Assembly: GCA_913063055.1 (NCBI GenBank)
Contig: CAJXZK010000030.1
Location: forward strand, 1-33,191
Origin: an uncultured bacterium
GTDB taxonomy: Bacteria; Cyanobacteriota; Vampirovibrionia; Obscuribacterales; Obscuribacteraceae
DNA length: 33,191 bases
Reading direction: 5' to 3'
The notes below the pieces were generated by a model. The model had not been told where the DNA came from. It searched no databases and worked only from the letters and a program-made list of their open reading frames with translations. The translations under genes and the position numbers were made by a program. Of this stretch, positions 8,110 to 16,170 are shown one piece after another (position 1 is the first letter of the stretch; every line of letters begins with the position of its first letter).

Positions 8110-9387
8110 GTGATTTTGCAAACTGTTCAAACCGGCTCCGGTAGCCAAGCACAAGAAAAGAACCTCGAAGGCACTTTCGCTTCTAATATATGTATCGTCG
8201 GCGATGGTGCTGAAGCAATTGCCCTTGCTGGGCTGGTTTCATCAAATGTAGCTGGTCAAGATGCAGTAGCTTACATTCGTTTGTTGGGTGGGGTAACACC
8301 ACCACATATTGAATTGGCAAGTGCTGGTTTGAATTCCAGTATGGCCCCTGAGAATGCCGATGGCACGCGCAAACAGGCCGCTAGTCGTATCTCTTCGCCA
8401 GTTAATATTGCCCGTTACTATCCCGAGAACGAAATTCAATATAGTTTAAAGAGTCGTGATGTTGAAGAATGTCTCGATCATGCTAACGCTGTTGTCATAT
8501 CTGGCCCAGCCACTGCCTACAGTGCCATAGCTAAAGCCCTAGCCCCTTATTTGACCGATGGCATTACTATTGCTATTGCTGGCGCACCCTTGCTTGGGGC
8601 CTGGCAATTCGGCCAAGAATTGAAGAATTTTCGACCTGAGTTAATTGTCAATTTGGTGGAATTAGATTGGCTTTTCAATCATGCTCAGTCGTCACCAGAT
8701 GGAGTGGCAGTTTTAGGTTTGAGGCGACGGGTTAATTTATCTGGACGCTCGCGCAACGAAATTAGAAGAGCATTGCCCTTGGCTTGTACCCTGTCTCCTG
8801 GCTTGTTGCCAGCTTCAAATATGCTTGAGCGCGGTTTCCTCGATGCCGAGTCAGTGGTTAGACCAGTATTTATTTTGAGTGCTTTGCTTGGTAGTCGTAT
8901 TGAAGCACTAGGCGATCTATCCACACTGCTCAATCGATCTAATCTGGCTATGCTGGCCGAGATTGAGCAAGAAATTTCCAGGCTTTCATTCTCTTACAAG
9001 TGTGCCTTGGCTGACTTTGCTCGGGCGTTGCGAGAAGAATCGTACTGTCAGGTTAACTTTGAACCGCAAGATATTGTTGATGACGAGCAGTGCTACGAAG
9101 CCACTTTGGCAGAGGCTTTGGTCGGAATTTCTGGTGAATGGTTCAAAGGTCTTGATTGGTCGCACCGCATGGCCCAAGAAGTTTTAGCTCGCTATGTTTC
9201 TGATCATCTGGTGCTTTTGTCTGATCTGGCTCGCCTTGCTAATGTGCCAACCCCGGTTTTAGACGGAGTAATCAGCATCTCTTCTGCTTTGCTTGGGTTT
9301 GACCTGCGCAATCGAGCTCGTGGTCTGAACCATCTCAACCTTAGCGGTTTATCACAAAACGAACTTCTTGAGCTTGTAAACAGTTAG
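8110..9387 (+). CDS. Opine/octopine dehydrogenase-family protein
   Basis: About 425 residues from the GTG chosen on its ribosome site. Such enzymes reductively condense an amino acid with a keto acid using NAD(P)H. The Rossmann motif is ICIVGDGAEAIALAGL, with GxGxxA at about 31-36. Then AVVISGPATAYSAIAKALAPYL matches the family's 'vnGPATAHrdiAe.LAPhL' segment. The C-terminal part RYVSDHLVLLSDLARLANVP followed by TPVLDGVISISSALLG matches the family end '...L..LArlagVpTPlida.i.lasalLG'. Between them are helical segments typical of the second domain. The usual 'EDVPYGL' is replaced, so the substrate pocket may differ. It is divergent from the KARI homologue with 205 bp between start codons. The substrate is not predictable from sequence; a metallophore-type opine is one possibility, but no transporter or partner synthase is nearby. 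Confidence 0.72.
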   Translation: MILQTVQTGSGSQAQEKNLEGTFASNICIVGDGAEAIALAGLVSSNVAGQDAVAYIRLLGGVTPPHIELASAGLNSSMAPENADGTRKQAASRISSPVNIARYYPENEIQYSLKSRDVEECLDHANAVVISGPATAYSAIAKALAPYLTDGITIAIAGAPLLGAWQFGQELKNFRPELIVNLVELDWLFNHAQSSPDGVAVLGLRRRVNLSGRSRNEIRRALPLACTLSPGLLPASNMLERGFLDAESVVRPVFILSALLGSRIEALGDLSTLLNRSNLAMLAEIEQEISRLSFSYKCALADFARALREESYCQVNFEPQDIVDDEQCYEATLAEALVGISGEWFKGLDWSHRMAQEVLARYVSDHLVLLSDLARLANVPTPVLDGVISISSALLGFDLRNRARGLNHLNLSGLSQNELLELVNS

Positions 9388-9836
9388 CGCCGTTTGCTCA
9401 TGACGACCAGGCAAAGTGCTTAGCTGTTAAGGGTTTTCGGTTTTTGCGCTAGCGATCTCTTGACATTGACCAAATCTTAGCGCTACGCGCGCTGTCTTGA
9501 CAACCGGCCTGCGAAGCCGTTTCCCTAAGGGAATGATTAATATCACATGAAATAGAGATGTCATGATCATTGATAGAAGCTAGTTCTTTTCCATATCGTA
9601 GTGATCATCTCCAATCAATTTAAGCAAAAGAACTACCTAAACTTCCCACACGCACCTGTTTCCTCAGAATACTTCTCCTTCCACGCGATGGACGAAGTGA
9701 TCTCGGGTACCAACAGTTGCGCCTCTGGTGTGAATTAGGAATTTCGACTGCCGGAGTTAACTTCTCAACGCCGCCTTACGTCCTTCGACGATTTGCCGGT
9801 GTGTCTTAAACAACATAAAACAGAGAGGACACAGGC
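9388..9836 (+). other. Intergenic leader, 449 bp, no gene seen
   Basis: No supported coding frame. It contains TTCCCTAAGGGAA (9521-9533), the palindrome ATGATCAT (9563-9570) with TGATCAT repeated at 9602-9608, and a 10-bp inverted repeat TAGTTCTTTT (9581-9590) / AAAAGAACTA (9626-9635) with a 35-base loop. It may hold the operon promoter and operators. Confidence 0.5.
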
Positions 9837-10982
9837 ATGTCCATATTTCAAACTATGAACTTACCATCTCAACACAGAGTGACAAGGATTTCGCAGGTAA
9901 CTGACGAAGAGATCTGGCGTCACCTTGTCACTCCAACTGTCAAAGGCTTGCTTGGTTCGATTCTCAAAGTCGAATCTAACCAGGTCCTAGACACCGTGGC
10001 CGGTCTTTTCCCTGGTGACGAAGTCACCAATCTGAACGGTCACATGCTCGCGGATGCGAACGGCAAGTTGTCGAAAGACTACGTCCGTTATCCCTACAAC
10101 CACACGCTCTATCGCACCGTCAACGGTGCCATGGTGATCAAGCGTGATGGTGTCAAGTTCGAGGTATTTTGTTGGTTCGGCGATATCGATCGTGGCAAAG
10201 GTGAACTCATATTCAAGGCCGCTCTGCGCGACCGCGTCTATGACGGCACCAAACGCGCCAACGATTGCGCCTTGCTCGAGTACGCTTACGATAATCCCGA
10301 CTATCACAAACGGATCAGTACTGAACTTTCCTCCGTGGAGCTGTCTATCTACGGCTTTATGCCGGGCTCGCGCATCAGCGATGCCACTGGCGACAAGGTT
10401 TTCGACCAGTTTGTCACCAATCCGTTTCACTTCCTCGACAATCCGCAGAACTTCTTGGCACTCTTCCATCGGGCCTTCCAGAGCAAACGCGGACCGGGTC
10501 AGTATTCTGCAGCAATCCCTGATGTGGCCAAGTATTCGCTGGCTGGTTTCGAACGTCTGGCCAGCAAGTATGGCTATGACCTGATCGAGATGGCAGCCAG
10601 TCACTACCATGTGGCCAAATGGGCCCAGGCTGGTGGATACGCCTACTCTGACCCGGCTCAGGCAGAGATGGTGTCTAAGTTGCAGGCAGGTCTTGAGGCC
10701 ATCCGCGCCAGCGGTACGCCCCTGACTCGCTCTCAACAGTCGTGGGTCTGCGTCCTGCAGAGCCTGCGGCCCGTCGACTTGGTACCCAGTGGGTTCCTCA
10801 TGTCTGGTGTCGCTTCTGGTGTCGCTGGACGGACGGGAGACTCTGGTCAAGACCAGTCTGAGCAGCGGCTGCGTTGGCCCCAGAACAACGTCGATGACGA
10901 GTGTCTCTGGCTCTACAAGCCGCTTTCGGCAAAAGCTCAAGGGTTCATTCCCAATGTCAGCTTCCAGCCCAAACTTCTTTAG
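9837..10982 (+). CDS. Unknown protein, paralogue A of a novel pair
   Basis: 381 residues with no signal peptide or membrane helix. I do not recognise the family. It shares with the next gene, in order: an opening segment EEIWRHLVTPTVKGLLG, FPGDEVTNLN (about 58-67), ALRDRVYDGTKRAND, YGFMPGSRISDATGD, NPFHFLDNP, ASHYHVAKW, SQQSWVCVLQSL and a C-terminal LWLYKPLSAKA. The ASHYHVAKWAQAGGY part faintly recalls the end of GNAT acetyltransferases, but this is weak. Start: ATG preceded by GAGAGGAC. It is the first gene of a four-gene operon with S51 peptidase and GH2 hydrolase. Codons are strongly C-ending and GC is high compared with flanking genes, which fits high expression or a separate origin. Function unknown. 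Confidence 0.8.
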   Translation: MSIFQTMNLPSQHRVTRISQVTDEEIWRHLVTPTVKGLLGSILKVESNQVLDTVAGLFPGDEVTNLNGHMLADANGKLSKDYVRYPYNHTLYRTVNGAMVIKRDGVKFEVFCWFGDIDRGKGELIFKAALRDRVYDGTKRANDCALLEYAYDNPDYHKRISTELSSVELSIYGFMPGSRISDATGDKVFDQFVTNPFHFLDNPQNFLALFHRAFQSKRGPGQYSAAIPDVAKYSLAGFERLASKYGYDLIEMAASHYHVAKWAQAGGYAYSDPAQAEMVSKLQAGLEAIRASGTPLTRSQQSWVCVLQSLRPVDLVPSGFLMSGVASGVAGRTGDSGQDQSEQRLRWPQNNVDDECLWLYKPLSAKAQGFIPNVSFQPKLL

Positions 10983-11006
10983 CTCTTTCAAGAGCAAGGA
11001 GAACTA

Positions 11007-11039
11007 AGAGAGGCCGTGTCTTTCAGGCATGGCCTCTCT
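11007..11039 (+). other. Intra-operon hairpin
   Basis: AGAGAGGCCGTG (11007-11018) pairs with CATGGCCTCTCT (11028-11039) through 12 bp with one G-U pair and a 9-base loop. There is no U-tract after it. It sits between the two paralogous genes and may act as a processing or stability element, or reduce readthrough. Confidence 0.55.
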
Positions 11040-11082
11040 GAATGCTCCCTAAAACAAAAATCTAACGTTTTGGGAAAACCAC

Positions 11083-12300
11083 ATGTATAAATTTCCACCG
11101 ATCGATGTTGCCGATATGCTCGGCAACACATCGCTGTGCACGATTACTCCGGAAGTGATTTGGGAAAAGCTCTGTACCCCGCAGGTGAAAGCCTTGCTTG
11201 GCGACATCGAGTATTCCAAAGTCACCGTTCGTGAAACCGTGAGCGGCGATTTCCCTGGCGACGAAGTGACCAACCTCAATCAGCATCGTATCTACGGCAC
11301 TGATTTGGACCGTGTTCGTCTGCCTTATCTCAACGCTTTCTTCAAAACCACCTATGGTGCCTTCGTTGTCAAATACGAAGGCCTGAAGTGGAAAGCCTTT
11401 GGCTGGTACGGCGATCTTCGCAGTCCCCAGCTGATCTTCAAGTGCGCCCTGCGTGATCGTCGCTACGACGGCACTCGGCGCGCCAACGACAACTCGCTCA
11501 TTGATTTTGCTGGCTGTTACGACGACCCGGTCAATGTGCCCTTGAAGTTGCCGAACATCTTCGCCGACGCCAAGTGCGCCGAAGCTTCTGTCTACGGTTT
11601 CATGCCCGGTTCGCGTCTTTCTGACGCCACTGGCGACGCCGAATACGACCGCTTCGTCGAGAATCCGTTCCGCTTCATCAACCAGCCGGAAGTCTTTCTC
11701 AAGCACTTCCAGATGGCCTGGAAGTCGTCGCGGGCTCCGGGTCAGAATGGCAATCCCATTCCCGATGTCTCGCGCAACATCATTCCCACCATCGACAGGT
11801 TGGCCCTGGCGGCTGGCTACGACTATGTCGAGAATGCCAGCAGCCACTACCACGTTGCCCGCTGGACTGAGTCTCAGGGCTACAAGTACGCCACTCCTGA
11901 GTTGGTCGAGCTGATGAATCAGTTCGCCGACGGGCTGAAGCGTATCAAGGCGAGTGGCATCAAGCTCACTCGTGCACAGGAGTCTTGGGTCTGCGTCTTG
12001 CAGAGTCTGCCGGCTGAGCACATTCCGGCTGGTCTCAATCTCAATGGCCCGAAATGGCCTCAGGACAACATCGGCGCCGTCAACCTGTGGATGTACAAGC
12101 CCCTTTCGGCGCGAGCAATTGCTCTGGATGCGGCCAATGCTGAAGCGAAGGTTGCGGCTGACAAGCTGGCGGCGGCGGCAAAGGCAGAGGCGGCAACGCC
12201 TACGGTCCCTGTTGTCGGGCCGGTGGTTGCTGACGCTGCAACGCCTGTTACGGCAACGCCTGCTGGCTCGGCTAAGGTCGACAAGCCTGCTGGTTCCTAG
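11083..12300 (+). CDS. Unknown protein, paralogue B of a novel pair
   Basis: 405 residues, a clear paralogue of the preceding gene: it has VIWEKLCTPQVKALLG, FPGDEVTNLN, ALRDRRYDGTRRAND, YGFMPGSRLSDATGD, NPFRFINQP, SSHYHVARW, RAQESWVCVLQSL and LWMYKPLSARA at matching places. It differs in the loop regions and adds a C-terminal tail of about 55 Ala/Pro/Val/Thr-rich residues (AAAAKAEAATPTVP, ATPVTATPAGS) that is probably unfolded or a linker. The start ATG at 11083 is chosen because the shared opening begins just after it; the ribosome site (GGGA) is modest. The conserved Asp/Arg/His-containing motifs suggest an enzyme or a nucleic acid-binding protein, but I cannot assign a function. Confidence 0.8.
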   Translation: MYKFPPIDVADMLGNTSLCTITPEVIWEKLCTPQVKALLGDIEYSKVTVRETVSGDFPGDEVTNLNQHRIYGTDLDRVRLPYLNAFFKTTYGAFVVKYEGLKWKAFGWYGDLRSPQLIFKCALRDRRYDGTRRANDNSLIDFAGCYDDPVNVPLKLPNIFADAKCAEASVYGFMPGSRLSDATGDAEYDRFVENPFRFINQPEVFLKHFQMAWKSSRAPGQNGNPIPDVSRNIIPTIDRLALAAGYDYVENASSHYHVARWTESQGYKYATPELVELMNQFADGLKRIKASGIKLTRAQESWVCVLQSLPAEHIPAGLNLNGPKWPQDNIGAVNLWMYKPLSARAIALDAANAEAKVAADKLAAAAKAEAATPTVPVVGPVVADAATPVTATPAGSAKVDKPAGS

Positions 12301-12336
12301 CCTACCTCATCACTTTCACCTCTCAGGAGAATTGCC

Positions 12337-13092
12337 ATGGGAAAACTATTCTTGATTGGCGGCAAGGCTGACCAGTGTGTCGCTCACTTTGTCGCTCTGG
12401 CGGGCGGCGCTGCGGCCAACGTTCTCGTTGTGCCGCACGCCAGCTCGGTGCCGGAAGAGGTTGCAACCGAGTTTGCTGCCTCTCTTGTCGCTCATGGAGT
12501 GACGAACGTTACCTGCGCGGTCGCTGGAGAGCCTCTGGTGATCGCGCCTGAGGTCACGGCAGTCTACATGTGCGGCGGTGATCAGGCTGATCTGGTCAGG
12601 CTTCTGGGTGAAGACGGTGCAGAAAATCTGCGCCGTTTTCATGCTGCTGGTGGCCTGGTTGCTGGTACCTCTGCTGGTGCCGCTGCCATTGGGGTCGACA
12701 TCATTACCGGTGGCATGTCCGACAAGCAGTTGCGCGTCGGTTCGCTTGAGCTGGGCAAGGGCCTTGCTCTGCGTGGCAACGTCATTGTCGACACCCACTT
12801 CTTGCAGCGCTCGCGCTTCAATCGTTTGATTGCTGCCGTAGCGCAGTTTCCTCGGGCCCTGGGTATCGGCCTCGATGAAGATAGCGCCGTCTTGATTGAG
12901 ACTGTCGCTGGCAAGAAGCCCCGCATGACTGCCTACGGCGTTGGCCATGTCTGGCTCTACCGGGCTGGTCGTGGTCTGAAAACTTCGCTCAAGAACAACG
13001 TTGCCGAAAACGAGCCTGGTGCTCTCTATTCGGTCAGCGGTGTTACTGTTTCGGTGCTCAGCGCTGGACAGGTCTACGGCGCGGCTGTCTGA
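12337..13092 (+). CDS. Cyanophycinase-type serine peptidase (family S51)
   Basis: 251 residues. Family S51 includes cyanophycinase, which degrades the Asp-Arg polymer cyanophycin to beta-Asp-Arg, and alpha-aspartyl dipeptidase (PepE). Matching features are the opening KLFLIGGKADQC, CGGDQADL (79-86), the nucleophile elbow GTSAGAAAI with Ser112, DTHFLQRSRFNRLI (152-165, with His154) and GIGLDEDSAVLI (176-187, with Glu181). The HFLQRxRFxRL pattern is of the cyanophycinase rather than the PepE type. No signal peptide, so cytosolic. It is 36 bp downstream of paralogue B with AGGAGA before the ATG and 61 bp before the glycosidase, so it is probably co-transcribed with both. No cyanophycin synthetase is in the window; the real substrate may be another beta-linked or modified peptide. 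Confidence 0.85.
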   Translation: MGKLFLIGGKADQCVAHFVALAGGAAANVLVVPHASSVPEEVATEFAASLVAHGVTNVTCAVAGEPLVIAPEVTAVYMCGGDQADLVRLLGEDGAENLRRFHAAGGLVAGTSAGAAAIGVDIITGGMSDKQLRVGSLELGKGLALRGNVIVDTHFLQRSRFNRLIAAVAQFPRALGIGLDEDSAVLIETVAGKKPRMTAYGVGHVWLYRAGRGLKTSLKNNVAENEPGALYSVSGVTVSVLSAGQVYGAAV

Positions 13093-13153
13093 CTCACAAC
13101 CTGTGAGCAGTCAGTTGTGGCTGCATTTTCGAACAGTTTCAAGGACAGAAAAC

Positions 13154-14923
13154 ATGAAACGGATTACCAAGTCACAACTTCACGGTTATCCCCGGCCGCT
13201 CATGCAGCGCGCTGATTGGACCAATCTCAATGGCGAATGGGATTTCGTCATTGACCACAAGGCTGAGCTTGCCTTCAAGCAAGTCGAGTTCACGGGCAAG
13301 ATTCTGGTGCCATTCGCACCGGAGACCCCAGCCAGCTTGGTTGCTGACCAGGGTTTCTTCAAGGCGGTTTGGTATCGTCGTCGCTTTGTGGCGCCGAGCC
13401 TGATTGATGGTGAAAAGCTGGTTTTGCACTTCGGTGCAGTAGACTGGCGGGCTAACGTCTATGTTAACGGCTCGTTGGTCGCTAGCCATGACGGCGGCTA
13501 CACGCCGTTCAGCGTCGACATCACCGAGCAGTTGAAGAAGAGCAAGTACCAGACCATTGTCGTGCAAGCACTCGATGACCCGCATGATATGGCCAAGCCG
13601 CGCGGCAAGCAAGATTGGTTGCCAGAAGCGCATTCAATCTGGTATCCGCGCACCACTGGTATCTGGCAGACTGTTTGGATGGAAGTGGTTCCGGCCGCAT
13701 CGATCGCCTCTCTGCGCTGGAGTGCCGATGTGCCGACCTGGTCACTTGGCCTCTCCGCCAAGTTTGCCGGTGTTACCGAGGGAATGCAGCTCAAGGTAGC
13801 CATTCGTCATCGCGACAAACTGATCGTCAATGATGCCTATGGTGTCGTCGATGGTCAGATTGCTCGCCGCATCGACTTGCCTGACCCGGGCATCGAAGAT
13901 GCACGCGCGGCCTATCTCTGGAGCCCGGAAAATCCGCAGCTTTTTGAGGCCGAGTTGACCTTGGTTGATGGCAGCGGCAAGGTTGTTGATCGTGTCAGCA
14001 GCTACACTGCCATGCGCACTGTGGCGGTGGATGATCAGCGCTTCCTGCTCAACGGACGGCCCTACAATCTGCGCTTGGTGCTCGACCAGGGCTATTGGCT
14101 TGAGAGCGGCATGACTGCAGCGAGTGACGAGGCTCTGCGCAAAGACGTAGAACTCGCCAAGGCGATGGGATTCAATGGTGTGCGCAAGCACCAGAAAATT
14201 GAAGACCCGCGCTTTCTCTACTGGGCGGACCGCCTTGGTCTGATGGTTTGGGAAGAAATGCCCAGCCCTTATGCCTTCACGGCGCAGGCGACCCAGCGAC
14301 TGCTTTCGACCTGGACTGAGGCCATCGAGCGCGACATTTCGCATCCCTGCATTGTTGCCTGGGTGCCGTATAACGAGTCGTGGGGATTGCCTGACTTGAC
14401 CAAGGTTGCAGCGCAGCGCGACAGTCAGCGGGCGCTCTATTACTTGACCAAGAGTCTCGATCAGTCGAGGCCGGTGATTGGCAACGACGGTTGGGAAATG
14501 GTGGCCGGTGATATCCTCGCTGTTCACGATTACGACGGCGATGCCAATCGTCTGCGTGAGCGCTACAGCGGTGGTCTCGAACCAGTCGCACGTGGTGAGC
14601 TTTTCGCCAAGCAGCGCCCCGGCTATCGTGAGCTGCTTCTCGACCGTTATGACCACAGCGGTCGTCCGGTCATGCTCACGGAGTTTGGCGGTATTTGCTA
14701 CTCGCCGGACAAGGACGCGTGGGGCTACAAGAGAGCTGCAACAGTCGAAGAATTCTCGCGTCAAGTTGGCGATATTCTTGCTGCTGTGCATGCAGTGCCA
14801 TGTTTTGCCGGGTTCTGCTATACCCAGCTGACTGACACTTATCAGGAGGCCAACGGCCTGCTTTTCATGGACCGTACTCCCAAGTACCCCATCGAGGAAA
14901 TCGCCCGTCAAATTCGTGGTTAG
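13154..14923 (+). CDS. Glycoside hydrolase family 2 (beta-galactosidase/glucuronidase type)
   Basis: 589 residues from the ATG that follows AAGGACAG; the frame is open further upstream but overlaps the peptidase gene. GH2 enzymes hydrolyse terminal beta-galactosides, beta-glucuronides or beta-mannosides with retention. Domain order: an N-terminal jelly-roll (DWTNLNGEWDFVID; YRRRFVAP; VNGSLVASHDGGYTPFSVDI), an Ig-like domain, and a TIM barrel starting near RFLLNGRPYNLRLVLDQGYW. The acid/base glutamate is in VPYNESWG (Glu408) and the nucleophile in MLTEFGGI (Glu510). No signal peptide, so it acts inside the cell. The 'GYW...D...KAMGFNGVRKHQKIEDPRFLYWAD' stretch is typical. It closes the four-gene operon and is followed by a terminator. 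Substrate not predictable; linkage to an S51 peptidase hints at a glycosylated or amino-sugar peptide. Confidence 0.92.
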   Translation: MKRITKSQLHGYPRPLMQRADWTNLNGEWDFVIDHKAELAFKQVEFTGKILVPFAPETPASLVADQGFFKAVWYRRRFVAPSLIDGEKLVLHFGAVDWRANVYVNGSLVASHDGGYTPFSVDITEQLKKSKYQTIVVQALDDPHDMAKPRGKQDWLPEAHSIWYPRTTGIWQTVWMEVVPAASIASLRWSADVPTWSLGLSAKFAGVTEGMQLKVAIRHRDKLIVNDAYGVVDGQIARRIDLPDPGIEDARAAYLWSPENPQLFEAELTLVDGSGKVVDRVSSYTAMRTVAVDDQRFLLNGRPYNLRLVLDQGYWLESGMTAASDEALRKDVELAKAMGFNGVRKHQKIEDPRFLYWADRLGLMVWEEMPSPYAFTAQATQRLLSTWTEAIERDISHPCIVAWVPYNESWGLPDLTKVAAQRDSQRALYYLTKSLDQSRPVIGNDGWEMVAGDILAVHDYDGDANRLRERYSGGLEPVARGELFAKQRPGYRELLLDRYDHSGRPVMLTEFGGICYSPDKDAWGYKRAATVEEFSRQVGDILAAVHAVPCFAGFCYTQLTDTYQEANGLLFMDRTPKYPIEEIARQIRG

Positions 14924-14930
14924 TGAAGAC

Positions 14931-14986
14931 GCAGCTGAGTGCAATAGCCCCAAAGGCCATTGTTTCTCAGCTGCTTCTTCTTTCTT
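14931..14986 (+). terminator. Terminator of the four-gene operon
   Basis: GCAGCTGAG (14931-14939) pairs perfectly with CTCAGCTGC (14966-14974); inside, CAAT/ATTG and GCC/GGC can extend the stem. It is followed by a pyrimidine run TTCTTCTTTCTT, 8 bp after the GH2 stop. Confidence 0.75.
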
Positions 14987-15015
14987 GATTGCTACTAAAA
15001 CGAGTAGTAGCAATC
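14987..15015. other. Perfect 10-bp inverted repeat
   Basis: GATTGCTACT (14987-14996), 9-base loop, AGTAGCAATC (15006-15015), then eight A's. No U-tract on either strand, so it is probably an accessory hairpin in the convergent gap. Confidence 0.55.
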
Positions 15016-15090
15016 AAAAAAAAGGAAATTGCCAGAGGAAGGAGACAGAGAAAAAAGTAAGAGAGATAGAAGGCGATAGAAAATGAGAAA

Positions 15091-15160
15091 GAAAAAGAGC
15101 ATGACGAGAGACTTTTGAGCACACTGTTGGTGTGGTCTTGGTCTCTCGCCAGCTCTTTTT
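15091..15160. terminator. Bidirectional terminator between convergent genes
   Basis: CGAGAGAC and GTCTCTCG form the core, flanked by AGAGC (15096-15100) and GCTCT (15152-15156), with CACAC/GTGTG inside the loop. On the plus strand it is followed by TTTTT; on the minus strand by CTTTTTCTTTC. It separates the GH2 operon from the deacetylase-fold gene. Confidence 0.7.
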
Positions 15161-15177
15161 GCAGTTATTTGCAAGCA

Positions 15178-16128
15178 CTAGATTGCCCCTGCCCGCAGCA
15201 GCAGATGGCGCACGGCTTGGTGGTGCGCTTCCCAGGCACGGTCGCCATAACCACCGGCAAAGCAGAGAGCAAGCGGAATGTGGCGATCGGCAAAGCAGTC
15301 GATCACCATACGGTCGCGCTCGTTCATCTGGGCCAGGGTCAAGCTGAAACCTTCGCCCCGGTTTTTCAGGCCGTGCTCATAGGCGTCAGCACCGTGGACG
15401 AAAATCACCAGGTCTGGTTGAAAGCTGGCTAGCGCCTGGTCAAGGGCTGCTTTCAATTTGGCATTGTAGACGGGCCCTTCATGCTTGCGAATTGCCACTG
15501 GCAAAGAGCATTTTTGCTTCTTCATTGGCCAGGCTTCTAAGGCGTGAAAGTCGAGAGTGAAGACCTTAGGGTCATTCTCGAAAATGGTGCTGACACCGTT
15601 GCCCTGGTGAAAGTCGAGGTCTACAACCATGACTTTGTCTGCCACATACTCAAAGCGCAAGTTGTGGATAGTCAAGGCAATGTCGTTGATGACACAGTAG
15701 CCGTCGCCATGGTCGCGATGGGCATGGTGATAGCCGGCGCCAAGGTTGGCTGCCAGTCCGTTGGCCATGGCCAAGCGTGCAGCTAAGAGTGTGCCGCCAG
15801 ATTTGAGCCGGTAGTCGCCCAGAAGTTTGCGCAGCACTTTGGTTGTGTGGCCGTTTTTGGGCAGTGTGGTGCTCACGCCGAATATTTCAGCCCAGGTGGC
15901 CGGCAGTTTGAGGCTATCGAGATAGGTTTCGTCGTGAGTGCGACGCATTTGCTTGAAGGTCAGCATTTGCGGTTTGCGGTAGGGCAGCTCACGATTTGGT
16001 AAGAACTCTTTTGACAGTTCGCTCAATACGCGGGCACCGCGGTCTGGGGCAAACTGAACGGTTGAGCCGAGTACGGTTAAGTCTGACTGGTACTGGGGGT
16101 CGTATACCAGGTGTTTTCTTGTTTTCAT
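15178..16128 (-). CDS. Histone deacetylase-fold (acetylpolyamine/AcuC-type) hydrolase
   Basis: 316 residues. Proteins of this fold remove acyl groups from lysine, polyamines or small amides using Zn. Visible features are the general-base His pair GYHHAHRDHGDGYCVINDIA (His134, His135), the metal motif VVDLDFHQGNG (Asp172, His174), the third ligand in FVHGADAYEHG (Asp248) and CFAGGYG near 285. It starts at the ATG at 16128, which follows GAAGGGAG at good spacing; the frame continues upstream to a GTG at 16146 that is less likely. No signal peptide, so cytosolic. It converges on the GH2 operon, with a terminator between, and its upstream region holds a 7-7-7 palindrome. Substrate unknown; the overall look is closer to short bacterial deacetylases than to eukaryotic HDACs. 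Confidence 0.88.
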   Translation of the reverse strand: MKTRKHLVYDPQYQSDLTVLGSTVQFAPDRGARVLSELSKEFLPNRELPYRKPQMLTFKQMRRTHDETYLDSLKLPATWAEIFGVSTTLPKNGHTTKVLRKLLGDYRLKSGGTLLAARLAMANGLAANLGAGYHHAHRDHGDGYCVINDIALTIHNLRFEYVADKVMVVDLDFHQGNGVSTIFENDPKVFTLDFHALEAWPMKKQKCSLPVAIRKHEGPVYNAKLKAALDQALASFQPDLVIFVHGADAYEHGLKNRGEGFSLTLAQMNERDRMVIDCFADRHIPLALCFAGGYGDRAWEAHHQAVRHLLLRAGAI

Positions 16129-16149
16129 AGACGTAACTCCCTTCACGTA

Positions 16150-16170
16150 ATTCGCAATTTCAATGCGAAT
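16150..16170. promoter_or_regulatory. Palindromic site upstream of the deacetylase-fold gene
   Basis: ATTCGCA, 7 bases, TGCGAAT, a perfect inverted repeat of operator shape, 22-42 bp upstream of the start at 16128. Part of it, GAATACGCGCT (16167-16177), recurs at 16351-16361. Confidence 0.35.

Noticed and set aside
9577..9729. Open stretch of about 50 codons ending in a stop near 9729
   Set aside because: No ribosome site, no usual start and no recognisable motif.
9793..9821. TTGCCG-17-TAAAAC promoter-like pair before paralogue A
   Set aside because: Its transcription start would fall inside the ribosome site of the gene, so it is unlikely to be used.
9987..10997. 336-codon minus-strand frame opposite paralogue A (and similar long ones at 11062-12021 and 13742-15013)
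   Set aside because: Shadows caused by high GC and C-ending codons of the plus-strand genes; they have no family motifs.
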